Shown: in pieces, positions 16,695-24,402 of the stretch | Numbering within the stretch: the first letter of the stretch is position 1 | Layout of the letters: every line of letters begins with the position of its first letter | DNA from: Streptomyces spiralis | Lineage (GTDB): Bacteria > Actinomycetota > Actinomycetes > Streptomycetales > Streptomycetaceae | Length of the DNA: 64,000 nucleotides | NCBI RefSeq assembly: GCF_014654675.1 | Contig: NZ_BNBC01000024.1 | Span: 16,292-80,291, forward strand | Reading direction: 5' to 3' | Made by a program: the position numbers and the translations under genes | Notes under the pieces: generated by a model | Seen by the model: the letters and a program-made list of their open reading frames with translations, nothing else | What the model was told of the DNA's origin: nothing | The model's database searches: none

Positions 16695-17650
16695 GGGGTC
16701 GTGCGGTGGGCCCACGCCGGTGTCCAGATCTCGTCGCCTCGGAGTCGCCGCTCGGGGCCGGACCGGGTGAGGTGCTCGCGGAGGGCGGCGAGCGCGGGAT
16801 GCGGGTTGTCGCGGTGGTGGAGGAGGCAGTGCGGGTAGACCGGCGTCGGGTGGTGCAGGGCAATACGGCGCAGGTCGTAGTCGGCGGGCCACAGGACCCG
16901 GGTGAGCTCGCCCACGAAGGTGGCGAGCGTCGTGGAGTCGGCGAGCACGTCGGGCAGCGGCTCGGTGCCGAAGTGCGGTCCGACCACGTCGATGGACAGG
17001 CCGAACGCGGCGGCGAGATCGGCGTAGTAGGCGGCCCACTCGGTGCCGGGTGGGAGCTCCGGCATCCAGATCCGGTGTCCGGCGAGCTCGGCGGGGGCGA
17101 CCGCGGGGGCGTCGGCGAAGGGGTGGCCCGGTCCGGTGAGCAACTGAAGGGGTTCGTCGTGGACCGGGGTGGCCCGGATGTCGTCGGGCAGTGGCCGGCC
17201 GGGCATGGCGACGGCGCGGAACGAGGCGTCGATCGTGCCGGAGCGGATGGCGGTGACGGCCGCTTCGACGTCGTGGAGGGTCACCACGTCGAGTTCGGTG
17301 CTCGGGTGCGCCCGCAGGAAGTCGCGCAGCAGGGCGGCGGGGGCGAGCTTGCGGCCGATGACGTCGACGCGGAGGGCGCGCCGGCCGGGCCGTACGGAGG
17401 CCGCCGCGCGTTCCTCGGCGCGCAGCAGTTCGCGGGCGTGGGGCAGGAACGCCTGCCCGTCGACGGTGAGGCGGGCCCCGCGCGCGGTCCGGGTGAACAG
17501 CCGTACGCCGAGGTCCTTCTCCAGTGCGGCGACGCGCTTGGAGACGGCCTGCTGGGTGATCGACAGGTCGGTGGCGGCGTCCTGGAACCGGCCCGCGTCG
17601 GCCACGGCGACGAAGGTCCGTACGGCGTTGAGGTCCACGTCGGTCGACAC
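16691..17650 (-). CDS. LysR-family transcriptional regulator
   Basis: The 319-residue protein has an N-terminal LysR winged HTH (LNAVRTFVAVADAGRFQDAATDLSITQQAVSKRVAALEKDLGVRLFTRT). A periplasmic-binding-type effector domain covers about 90-300. The start is GTG 17650 with GAGAGG upstream. The stop TAG at 16691-16693 lies inside the terminal repeat of the hairpin element, so the last codons may have been changed by insertion. It is divergent from an MFS exporter gene, the classic arrangement for LysR control of a transporter. Confidence 0.9.
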   Translation of the reverse strand: MSTDVDLNAVRTFVAVADAGRFQDAATDLSITQQAVSKRVAALEKDLGVRLFTRTARGARLTVDGQAFLPHARELLRAEERAAASVRPGRRALRVDVIGRKLAPAALLRDFLRAHPSTELDVVTLHDVEAAVTAIRSGTIDASFRAVAMPGRPLPDDIRATPVHDEPLQLLTGPGHPFADAPAVAPAELAGHRIWMPELPPGTEWAAYYADLAAAFGLSIDVVGPHFGTEPLPDVLADSTTLATFVGELTRVLWPADYDLRRIALHHPTPVYPHCLLHHRDNPHPALAALREHLTRSGPERRLRGDEIWTPAWAHRTTP

Positions 17651-17719
17651 TAGGGCCTCTCGTTCAGATCATGCCGGGCTCGCGGGGCGATGCGAACGAA
17701 AGTCCCCAGCCGCTGGTCG

Positions 17720-17736
17720 CACAACCGGCGGTTGTG
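17720..17736. promoter_or_regulatory. Inverted repeat between LysR and MFS genes
   Basis: CACAACC-GGC-GGTTGTG is a perfect 7-bp dyad midway in the 239-base divergent region. It is a candidate operator for the LysR protein at 16691-17650. Confidence 0.4.
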
Positions 17737-17889
17737 GCTCGGCGGGCCGGATGGTTGTTTGCCGCGCGGACCGGCCGGGGGCTTGGATGGCGCGGGCCGG
17801 TCGGCACGAGGGTGTCCCGGCGGGCGGGCGCCGTGGTGTGCGGGCGCTCCGCGGTGCGAGTCGGCGAGGTGTGGTGAGGAGGCGTGGGC

Positions 17890-19155
17890 GTGGCGGCCGG
17901 GCGGCGGGTGCTGGGGCGGCGGTTCGGGTGGCTGTGGGCCGCGTACGCGGTCAGCACGTTCGGGACCTGGCTGGCGTTCGACGCCTTCGCGCTGATCGCG
18001 GTGGTGGTGCTGCACGCCGGGTCGGCCGAGGTGGCGCTGCTGTCGGCGGCGGGGCCGGCGGTGGGAGCGCTGGCCGCGGCGCCGCTCGGGCCGTGGATCG
18101 AGTTCCGGCGCAAGCGGCCCGTGATGATCGCGACGGACCTGGTCCGGTTCGCCGCGCTGACGAGTGTGCCGGTGGCGTTCGCGGTCGGCGGGCTCGGGAT
18201 CGGCTGGCTGCTCGCGGTGTCGGTGGTGGTCGCCGCGGCGGACATCGCGTTCGGGGCGGCGAGCGGGGCGTATCTGAAGAGCCTGGTGCCGGCGGCGGAC
18301 CTGCTGGTGGCGAGCAGCCGATTCGAGTCGACGACGTGGACGGCGTCGGTGCTGGGGCCGCCGGTCGGGGGCGCGCTGGTGGGGATCTTCGGGCCGGTGG
18401 TGACGGTGGCGGCCGACGCGGTCAGCTATCTGCTGTCGGCGGCCGGCATCCGGGCGATCGGCGGGAACGAGCCCGAGCCGGCGCGGCGGGCCGCGCGCGG
18501 GGAGGCACCGGCCGGCCGAATGCGGGCGGGTGATCTGCTCGACGGGTGGCGGTTCATCCTGGCGCACCCGACGCTGCGGCCGTTGTTCGTCAACACGGTC
18601 CTGGTCAACGCACTGATCATGGTGTCCTCGCCGCTGCTCGCGGTGTTGATGCTGGGGCCGCTCGGGTTCGCGCCGTGGCAGTACGGGCTCGCCTTCGCCG
18701 GGCCGTGTGTGGGCGGTCTGGTCGGCTCGCGGCTGGCGCGTCCGCTGGTCGCCCGGTTCGGGCAACGGCGGGTCCTGCTCACCGCGGGGGCGCTGCGCGT
18801 GTGCTGGCCGGTGGGGCTGGTCTTCGTCCGGCCGGGGGTGTCCGGGCTGGTGCTGGTGATGGCGGTGGAGCTGGTGCTGATCACGTGCTGCGGTGTGTTC
18901 GGCCCGGTGTACGCCGCCTACCGGCTGGAGCAGGCCCCGCCCGACCGGGTGGCCCGTACGCTGTCGGCCTGGTCGGTCACCGGCAAGGCGACCACCGCGA
19001 CCCTCACCGCGCTGTGGGGTCTGCTGGCCTCGCTCACCGGCCCGCGCACCGCCATCGGCGCCGCGGGTCTGCTGCTGCTCGCGACGCCGGTGCTCCTGCC
19101 GTGGCGGGAGCGGCTGCCCGGGCCGCGGCCGGTGGCCGCGGAGGTTCTCCCGTGA
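17890..19155 (+). CDS. MFS transporter
   Basis: The roughly 421-residue protein has about 12 hydrophobic segments and the MFS_3/enterobactin-exporter-like layout (ISFGTWLAFDAFALIAVVVL-type TM1, EFRRKRPVMIATDLVRF loop 2-3). These exporters use the proton gradient to expel drugs or siderophores. GTG 17890 was preferred because GAGGAGG is 7 bases upstream; GTG 17884 in the same frame is too close to it. It is divergent from a LysR gene. Substrate cannot be deduced. Confidence 0.87.
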   Translation: MAAGRRVLGRRFGWLWAAYAVSTFGTWLAFDAFALIAVVVLHAGSAEVALLSAAGPAVGALAAAPLGPWIEFRRKRPVMIATDLVRFAALTSVPVAFAVGGLGIGWLLAVSVVVAAADIAFGAASGAYLKSLVPAADLLVASSRFESTTWTASVLGPPVGGALVGIFGPVVTVAADAVSYLLSAAGIRAIGGNEPEPARRAARGEAPAGRMRAGDLLDGWRFILAHPTLRPLFVNTVLVNALIMVSSPLLAVLMLGPLGFAPWQYGLAFAGPCVGGLVGSRLARPLVARFGQRRVLLTAGALRVCWPVGLVFVRPGVSGLVLVMAVELVLITCCGVFGPVYAAYRLEQAPPDRVARTLSAWSVTGKATTATLTALWGLLASLTGPRTAIGAAGLLLLATPVLLPWRERLPGPRPVAAEVLP

Positions 19156-19219
19156 TGCCCGGGGAGCGGCCCGGCAGCGAGATCGACGACCGTCGCCGGC
19201 GGCCCGGGCGGGCAGCCCA

Positions 19220-19253
19220 CGGTCCCCACCGCGCCGGTGCGCCGTGGGGACCG
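19220..19253. terminator. Hairpin terminator between MFS and chitinase genes
   Basis: CGGTCCCCAC pairs perfectly with GTGGGGACCG, with additional GCG-CGC pairing inside. It sits between the convergent stops at 19155 (+) and 19275 (-). No long T run is present. Confidence 0.7.
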
Positions 19254-19274
19254 CGGGGTGTCACGTGCGGGCGG

Positions 19275-21599
19275 TCAGTTCTGGAGCCCTGAGTTCAGGG
19301 CGCCGAGGAGCGTGCCGTTCGGTGTGTCGCCGGACATCTCCCAGATCATCGCGCCGAGCAGGTGCTTGGACTTGATGTACGCGGCCTTCTTGCCGATGGA
19401 CCAGGTGTCGTCGAAGGACCACCACTGGCCGTTGGGGCCGGTGTAGCCGTACGTGGCCACGGTCTGGTCGTTGTGGTACACCGTCAGCCCCGGCACGCTG
19501 GTGACGAGGTTGTTGTAGCCGCGGGTACCCGCCTCCTCCTGGAACTGGCCGGGCGCGGCCCCGTTGGCGCTCTGCCACTCGCCGTGCGCCCCGCCGTCGG
19601 CGACCTGCTGCCAGCCCCGCCCGTAGAACGGGAAGCCGACGGTGAGCTTGCGCGGGCTCACCCCGGCGTCGAGGTAGGCCTGGACCGCGCCGTCGATGCT
19701 GAAGTCGTTCGGGTACGGCGACTTCGGGTCGGGGTAGAGGTTGGAGGCGTCGCCGGTGCGGTTGGGCTCCCAGGAGTTGTCGCTGCCCGAGCCGTGGAAG
19801 TCGTAGCCCTGGACGTTCAGGATGTCCATGTCCTTCGACACCTGCTGCAGGTCCCAGCCGGCGGTGACCTTCTTCGGGTCGGCCGGGGTGAACGCGGTGA
19901 GCAGCTTGTGGTCGCCGCCCAGCGCGTCGAGCTGGACGCGGAACTCGTGGATCAGCGCGGCGAAGTTCGCCTTGTCGTCGGCGCTCCAGTGGTTGCCGGG
20001 GTGCCCGTCGGGCGAGCCGGGCCACTCCCAGTCCAGGTCGAAGCCGTCGAAGATGCCGGCGGCCACGCCCGGCCCGCCCGCGCCCTCGTAGGCGGGCAGG
20101 TTGCCCTTGATGTACATGTCGATGCAGGACTTGACGAACTTCTTGCGGGACGCGTCGGTCTTGGCCACGTCGGAGAAGTACTTGGAGTACGTCCAGCCGC
20201 CCAGCGACTCCACGACCTTCAGGTGCGGGTACTTCGCCTTCAGCTCCTTGAGCTGGTTGAAGTTGCCGCGCAGCTTGCCCCAGCCGTCGTCGGCCTGGCC
20301 GTTGACGGACTGGGCCGCGGAGAAGGCGCGGCCGTAGTCGGCCTCGGCGTCACCGGCGCCGTCGCCCTGGTTGGGGTCCTCCGGGTCGGCGGTGGTGCCC
20401 TTGGTCACGCCGTTGAGGCAGGTCAGGTTGACCGGGTCGATGTTGCCGAACGCGTAGTTGACGACGTCCAGCTTGGCCGCGGCACCGGCGGTGTCGAGGT
20501 TCTTGACGAAGTACTGGCGGCCGTAGATGCCCCACTGCACGAAGTACCCGACCTTGGCGTATCCGCCGTCGCCCACCGGGTCCTTGGTGGTGACGGTGAC
20601 CGCGTTGCTCGCGGGGGAGGAGTTGTCGGCCAGGTCGCGGGCCTTGACGGTGAACGTGTAGGCGGTGGTGGGCATCAGGCCGCCGACCGTCGCGGTCCGG
20701 GTGTCGGCCGGGACGGTCGTGGCGAGCGTCGAGCCCCGGTAGACGTCGTACGCGGCCACGCGGTTGTTGTCCGTCGCCGCGCTCCAGGACAGCTGCACGG
20801 TGCTGGAGGTGACGGCACCGGCGGTGAGGCCGCCCGGCGCGGTCGGCGGGACGGTGTCGGTGGACGGGTCGAAGGTCTTCGCGGTGACCGGGTCGCTGAG
20901 CGCCCCGAGGTTGCCGCGGGAGTCCTTGGCCCGAACGGTGAACTGGTAGGACGTCGCCGGGGACAGGTCCTGGACGACCGCCTGGGTGGTGCCGCTGGAG
21001 GCGACCACGGTGTTGCCGCGCAGCACGTCGTAGGAGGCCACCGGGAAGTCGCCCCTGGCCGCGGCGTTCCACTTCAGCGTCACGGTGTGGGCGGTGGCGT
21101 CGGCGACCGCGACACCCGTCGGTGCCGCCGGGGGCGTGGCCGGTGTGCCGTCGCACTTGGCGCCGTTGATGATGCAGCCGGTCGGTGCGGACATCGACCC
21201 GGACGCGGTGAAGGTGTAGCTGTAGGGGTACGTCGAACCGCCCGCCGGGATGGTGGAGTTGTAGTAGGCGGGCAGGGCGGTGACGTGCGAGCCGCTGGTG
21301 GTGTGCGTGCCGTACATGTCGCTGGTGATCGTCACGCCGGCCGGCAGGTCGAACTCCAGCGTCCAGCCGTTGACCGCGGCGGACGTGCCGTTCTTGACCG
21401 TGTAGGTGCCCGTCCACGAATTGCCGCTGCCGGTGCTGCTGAACTCGGCGGTCAGCGCGCCGGCGGCGTGGGCCGCGGGCGCGTCGACCGCGGTGAGCCC
21501 GGCCAGCGCCAGGCCCAGCGTGGCGAGCCCGGCGGCCAGCCGCCGCAGCGGCCGCACCGGTGTTCGGGGGGATCTCGGGGGTCTGAGCCTTGACGACAT
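19275..21599 (-). CDS. Secreted GH18 chitinase with CBM2 and two FnIII domains
   Basis: ATG 21599 has AAGGAGAG upstream and gives 774 residues. A long Arg-rich signal peptide runs to about A46 (ALAGLTAVDAPAAHA). Then come a cellulose/chitin-binding CBM2 (about 47-147, GNSWTGTYTVKN, AYYNSTIPAGG), two fibronectin type III repeats (about 152-240 and 247-335, each preceded by a PPxAPxG linker), and a GH18 catalytic domain (about 345-774). The DxxDxDxE motif is DGFDLDWE with acid E525. Such enzymes cleave chitin by substrate-assisted retention. A much longer upstream reading frame is not family-like. Two DasR/chi-box-like repeats lie upstream. Confidence 0.95.
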   Translation of the reverse strand: MSSRLRPPRSPRTPVRPLRRLAAGLATLGLALAGLTAVDAPAAHAAGALTAEFSSTGSGNSWTGTYTVKNGTSAAVNGWTLEFDLPAGVTITSDMYGTHTTSGSHVTALPAYYNSTIPAGGSTYPYSYTFTASGSMSAPTGCIINGAKCDGTPATPPAAPTGVAVADATAHTVTLKWNAAARGDFPVASYDVLRGNTVVASSGTTQAVVQDLSPATSYQFTVRAKDSRGNLGALSDPVTAKTFDPSTDTVPPTAPGGLTAGAVTSSTVQLSWSAATDNNRVAAYDVYRGSTLATTVPADTRTATVGGLMPTTAYTFTVKARDLADNSSPASNAVTVTTKDPVGDGGYAKVGYFVQWGIYGRQYFVKNLDTAGAAAKLDVVNYAFGNIDPVNLTCLNGVTKGTTADPEDPNQGDGAGDAEADYGRAFSAAQSVNGQADDGWGKLRGNFNQLKELKAKYPHLKVVESLGGWTYSKYFSDVAKTDASRKKFVKSCIDMYIKGNLPAYEGAGGPGVAAGIFDGFDLDWEWPGSPDGHPGNHWSADDKANFAALIHEFRVQLDALGGDHKLLTAFTPADPKKVTAGWDLQQVSKDMDILNVQGYDFHGSGSDNSWEPNRTGDASNLYPDPKSPYPNDFSIDGAVQAYLDAGVSPRKLTVGFPFYGRGWQQVADGGAHGEWQSANGAAPGQFQEEAGTRGYNNLVTSVPGLTVYHNDQTVATYGYTGPNGQWWSFDDTWSIGKKAAYIKSKHLLGAMIWEMSGDTPNGTLLGALNSGLQN

Positions 21600-21843
21600 C
21601 GCTCTCCTTGGTCGTGGGAGACGCCAGTACGGCCCGGGGCGGGGCCGTGCACAGAGCCGTGCCCGCAGAGGGAGGCCCGGAGAGGTGCAGCCGGACGCGG
21701 GCCGCGGCCGCGGGTGAGGGAGGCCGGACGCGGCACGCCGGGTACGGGGAAGCCCCTCGCTCCCGGCCCGCCTCTGCGCTTGGTGGTGCCGGACTCCCAG
21801 GACAGCCGACGGCCCCGGGCGCGGGCAATGCGTCGGCCGAATA

Positions 21844-21859
21844 ATTGGACTGAACCAAT
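21844..21859. promoter_or_regulatory. Candidate DasR/chi operator, proximal copy
   Basis: ATTGGACTGAACCAAT has dyad symmetry (ATTGG/CCAAT). On the minus strand it reads ATTGGTTCAGTCCAAT. It partly matches the DasR-responsive element (ACTGGTCTAGACCACT) known upstream of Streptomyces chitin genes. It is about 245 bases before the chitinase start. Confidence 0.45.
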
Positions 21860-21903
21860 TCGGCCGACCGGGCCGGCTGCGGTCCCGTTGTCGCTGGCAG
21901 GAA

Positions 21904-21917
21904 ACGTCTGGACCAAT
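21904..21917. promoter_or_regulatory. Candidate DasR/chi operator, distal copy
   Basis: On the minus strand this reads ATTGGTCCAGACGT, matching the proximal copy over ATTGGT-CAG-C. It also closely matches the 12-bp direct repeat TGGTCCAGACCT reported in Streptomyces chitinase promoters. Confidence 0.5.
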
Positions 21918-22134
21918 CCGGAAAGAAATTACCTTCTCTTTACGATGGGGCGGCGTGTCGCGACCCCTGGGAGCGCCGGGCTCCGGCGGCGGGTCGAGTT
22001 CGTCCACGGTCCGCGGTGAGAGGACGGTAGGCGGCCGCCCCGGGTTGCCCCGGGTCGGTGAGAGCCGGGTAAAAAGGGTGATCGTAGGCCCGCTCGCCCG
22101 ACTTGCACCGCTGTGGCCTTGGCAAACTGGACGG

Positions 22135-22869
22135 GTGCCTCAAACTGTGCTGCTCGCCGAAGACGACCGTGCCATCCGCCATGCCCTCGAGCGGGCCCTG
22201 ACCCTGGAGGGCTACGAGGTGACGGCGGTCGCCGACGGCGTCGAGGCGCTCGCACAGGCCCACAAGACCCCGCCGGACGTGCTCGTCCTGGACGTGATGA
22301 TGCCGGGGATCGACGGACTCCAGGTCTGCCGGGTTCTGCGCGCCGAGGGCGACCGCACCCCGATCCTCATGCTCACCGCCCTGGTGGAGACCGCCGACCG
22401 GATCGCCGGCCTGGACGCCGGCGCCGACGACTACGTCGTCAAACCGTTCGACGTGGAGGAGGTCTTCGCCCGGCTGCGCGCCCTGCTGCGCCGGACCAGC
22501 CCGGCCGGCACCCCCGCGGCCGGCGGCCCGGTCGAGGACGCACCGGCGAAGGGGGTGCAGCTGCCCGCGCGGCAGGTCGAGGCGGCCGGGATCCGCATGG
22601 ACCTCCAGGCACGCCGGGTGTGGCGCGGCACCCGCGAACTGGAGCTGACGCGCACCGAGTTCGAACTGCTCGAACTGCTGGTCCGCAACGCCGGGATCGT
22701 GCTCGACCACTCCACCATCTACGACCGCATCTGGGGCTACGACTTCGGCCCCGGCTCCAAGAACCTCGCCGTGTACGTCGGCTATCTGCGCCGCAAGCTC
22801 GACGAGCCGGGCGCGCCGCAGCTGATCCACACCGTGCGCGGGGTGGGTTACGTGCTGCGGGAGGACTGA
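22135..22869 (+). CDS. OmpR/MprA-type response regulator
   Basis: GTG 22135 (MPQTVLLAEDD) gives 244 residues. A receiver domain (1-120) has acidic D10-D11, phosphoacceptor D53 (LVLDVMMPG), T-loop LTA and K104-region YVVKPF. A 40-residue linker precedes an OmpR winged-helix domain (about 150-244, LTRTEFELLELLVRNAGIVLDHSTIYDRIWGYDF). The kinase gene starts immediately after the stop. It most resembles the MprA/CseB subgroup, which controls envelope stress genes. No target is proven; the convergent lysyl-PG synthase gene is a plausible one. Confidence 0.93.
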   Translation: MPQTVLLAEDDRAIRHALERALTLEGYEVTAVADGVEALAQAHKTPPDVLVLDVMMPGIDGLQVCRVLRAEGDRTPILMLTALVETADRIAGLDAGADDYVVKPFDVEEVFARLRALLRRTSPAGTPAAGGPVEDAPAKGVQLPARQVEAAGIRMDLQARRVWRGTRELELTRTEFELLELLVRNAGIVLDHSTIYDRIWGYDFGPGSKNLAVYVGYLRRKLDEPGAPQLIHTVRGVGYVLRED

Positions 22870-24363
22870 GTGGGCCGCCTCGCGCGGCTGTCGGCCCGAC
22901 CGCGGCCCCGGCTGTCGTCGCTGCGGACCACGTTCGCGGTGACGTTCGCCGTGGTGACCGCCGCCGTCACCATTCTCGTCGGCATCCTGTCGTACAGCTC
23001 CGCCGCCCGGCTGGTGCGGGTGGACCAGCAGTCGGTGTTCACGCAGGTCGTGCAGGACGTGCAGGACGAGGTGCGGCGCTACGACCGCACGCCCGGGGAC
23101 TTCTCCTCCTCCCGTCCCGGCCACGAGGTGGTCCGGCCCAGCCGCACCGACGTCCAGGTGCTCGGCGACCGCGGGCAGATCGTGGACCACGGCAGCCCCC
23201 AGCTGCCCGTCACCGCGCGGGACCGGGCGACCGCGGCCGCCGCCACGGCCGGCAGGACCATCGAGTACCGGGACGTGGTCGTCGCCGACGACGTATACCG
23301 CATCGCCACGGTCGCGCTCGGCGACGGCCGGGGCGCCGTGCAGGTCGCCCAGGAGTTCAGCGACACCGAGGACCTGCTGCGGGCGCTGCAGCAGCGGACG
23401 CTGATCCTGATGGGCGTCGTGGTCATCGCGGCCGGGCTGTGCGGCTGGTGGCTGGCCCGGCGCATCACCCGCCGCCTGGTGGTGCTGACCTCCGCCGCCG
23501 AGGACGTCGCCCGCACCCGGCGGCTCGGCGTCCAGGTCCCCGTCACCGGCTACGACGAGGTGGGCCGCCTGGGGCGTTCCTTCGACCGCATGCTGGGCCG
23601 GCTCGCCCAGTCCGAGGAGGACCAGCGCCGCCTGGTCCAGGACGCCGGGCACGAGCTCCGTACGCCGCTGACCTCGCTGCGTACGAACATCTCGCTGCTG
23701 CGCCGCATCGACGAACTGCCGCCCGAGACCCGCGAGGAACTGGTCGCCGACCTCACCCAGGAGGCCCGGGAACTCACCGACCTGGTCAACGAACTGGTCG
23801 ACCTCGCGGCCGGCCAGTCCGACGCCGAGCCGCCGCAGCGTGTCGACCTGGCCGAGATCGCCGAGGACGTCGCCGGTCTCGCGCGCCGCCGCACCGGGCG
23901 CGAGATCGTGGTCCGCGCGAGCGGCGACACGACGACCGACGGCCGCCCCGCCATGCTCCAGCGGGCGGTGTCCAACCTGGTCGAGAACGCCGCGAAGTTC
24001 GACCGGGGCGGCACGGCACCCATCGAGATCGCGGTCTCCGGCCCCGCCCGGCCGGGCACGGTCCGCGTCGAGGTCCTCGACCGCGGGCCCGGCATCGCCG
24101 CGGGTGACCTGATCCGCGTCTTCGACCGCTTCTACCGCGCCCCCGACGCCCGCTCGCTGCCCGGCTCGGGCCTCGGGCTCTCCATCGTGCGCGAGGTGGC
24201 CCTGGCCCATGGCGGCGCGCCGTTCGCCTTTCGGCGCGAGGGCGGCGGAGCCGTGATCGGCTTCACGGTGGGGGCGGAACGGGACCGTGATCGGGACCGC
24301 GACTGGGACCGGGAGCGTGACCGGGACAGGGATCGGTGGCGCCACGACGGCGGCGTGGGCTGA
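22870..24363 (+). CDS. Sensor histidine kinase (MprB-like) with Asp-Arg repeat tail
   Basis: The 497-residue kinase starts at GTG directly after the regulator stop. TM1 is about 21-46 and TM2 about 177-197, enclosing a roughly 130-residue extracellular sensor. HAMP follows, then the HisKA H-box DAGHELRTPLTSLR with H261. The HATPase boxes are NLVENAAKF, DRGPGIA and GSGLGLSIV. The last 27 residues are an unusual alternating Asp/Glu-Arg run (RDRDRDRDWDRERDRDRDRW), coded by a GACCGG/GACCGT-like repeat at about 24280-24345. The tail looks like recent repeat expansion and is not part of the catalytic fold. Confidence 0.93.
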   Translation: MGRLARLSARPRPRLSSLRTTFAVTFAVVTAAVTILVGILSYSSAARLVRVDQQSVFTQVVQDVQDEVRRYDRTPGDFSSSRPGHEVVRPSRTDVQVLGDRGQIVDHGSPQLPVTARDRATAAAATAGRTIEYRDVVVADDVYRIATVALGDGRGAVQVAQEFSDTEDLLRALQQRTLILMGVVVIAAGLCGWWLARRITRRLVVLTSAAEDVARTRRLGVQVPVTGYDEVGRLGRSFDRMLGRLAQSEEDQRRLVQDAGHELRTPLTSLRTNISLLRRIDELPPETREELVADLTQEARELTDLVNELVDLAAGQSDAEPPQRVDLAEIAEDVAGLARRRTGREIVVRASGDTTTDGRPAMLQRAVSNLVENAAKFDRGGTAPIEIAVSGPARPGTVRVEVLDRGPGIAAGDLIRVFDRFYRAPDARSLPGSGLGLSIVREVALAHGGAPFAFRREGGGAVIGFTVGAERDRDRDRDWDRERDRDRDRWRHDGGVG

Positions 24364-24376
24364 CGTACGGCGGTAC

Positions 24377-24401
24377 GGCCGCCGTCGTGGCGACGGCGGC
24401 C
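24377..24401. terminator. Perfect 11-bp hairpin between convergent genes
   Basis: GGCCGCCGTCG-TGG-CGACGGCGGCC ends one base before the complement of the lysyltransferase stop codon. It can terminate the two-component operon (+) and the downstream gene (-). Confidence 0.75.
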
Positions 24402-24402
24402 C

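Noticed and set aside
21600..22007. N-terminal extension of the chitinase to 910 residues
   Set aside because: The extension is Pro/Arg-rich without family likeness. ATG 21599 has a good RBS and directly precedes a signal peptide.
21955..22134. 60-residue N-terminal extension of the response regulator
   Set aside because: Receiver domains begin a few residues before the acidic pair. GTG 22135 gives exactly that (MPQTVLLAEDD).
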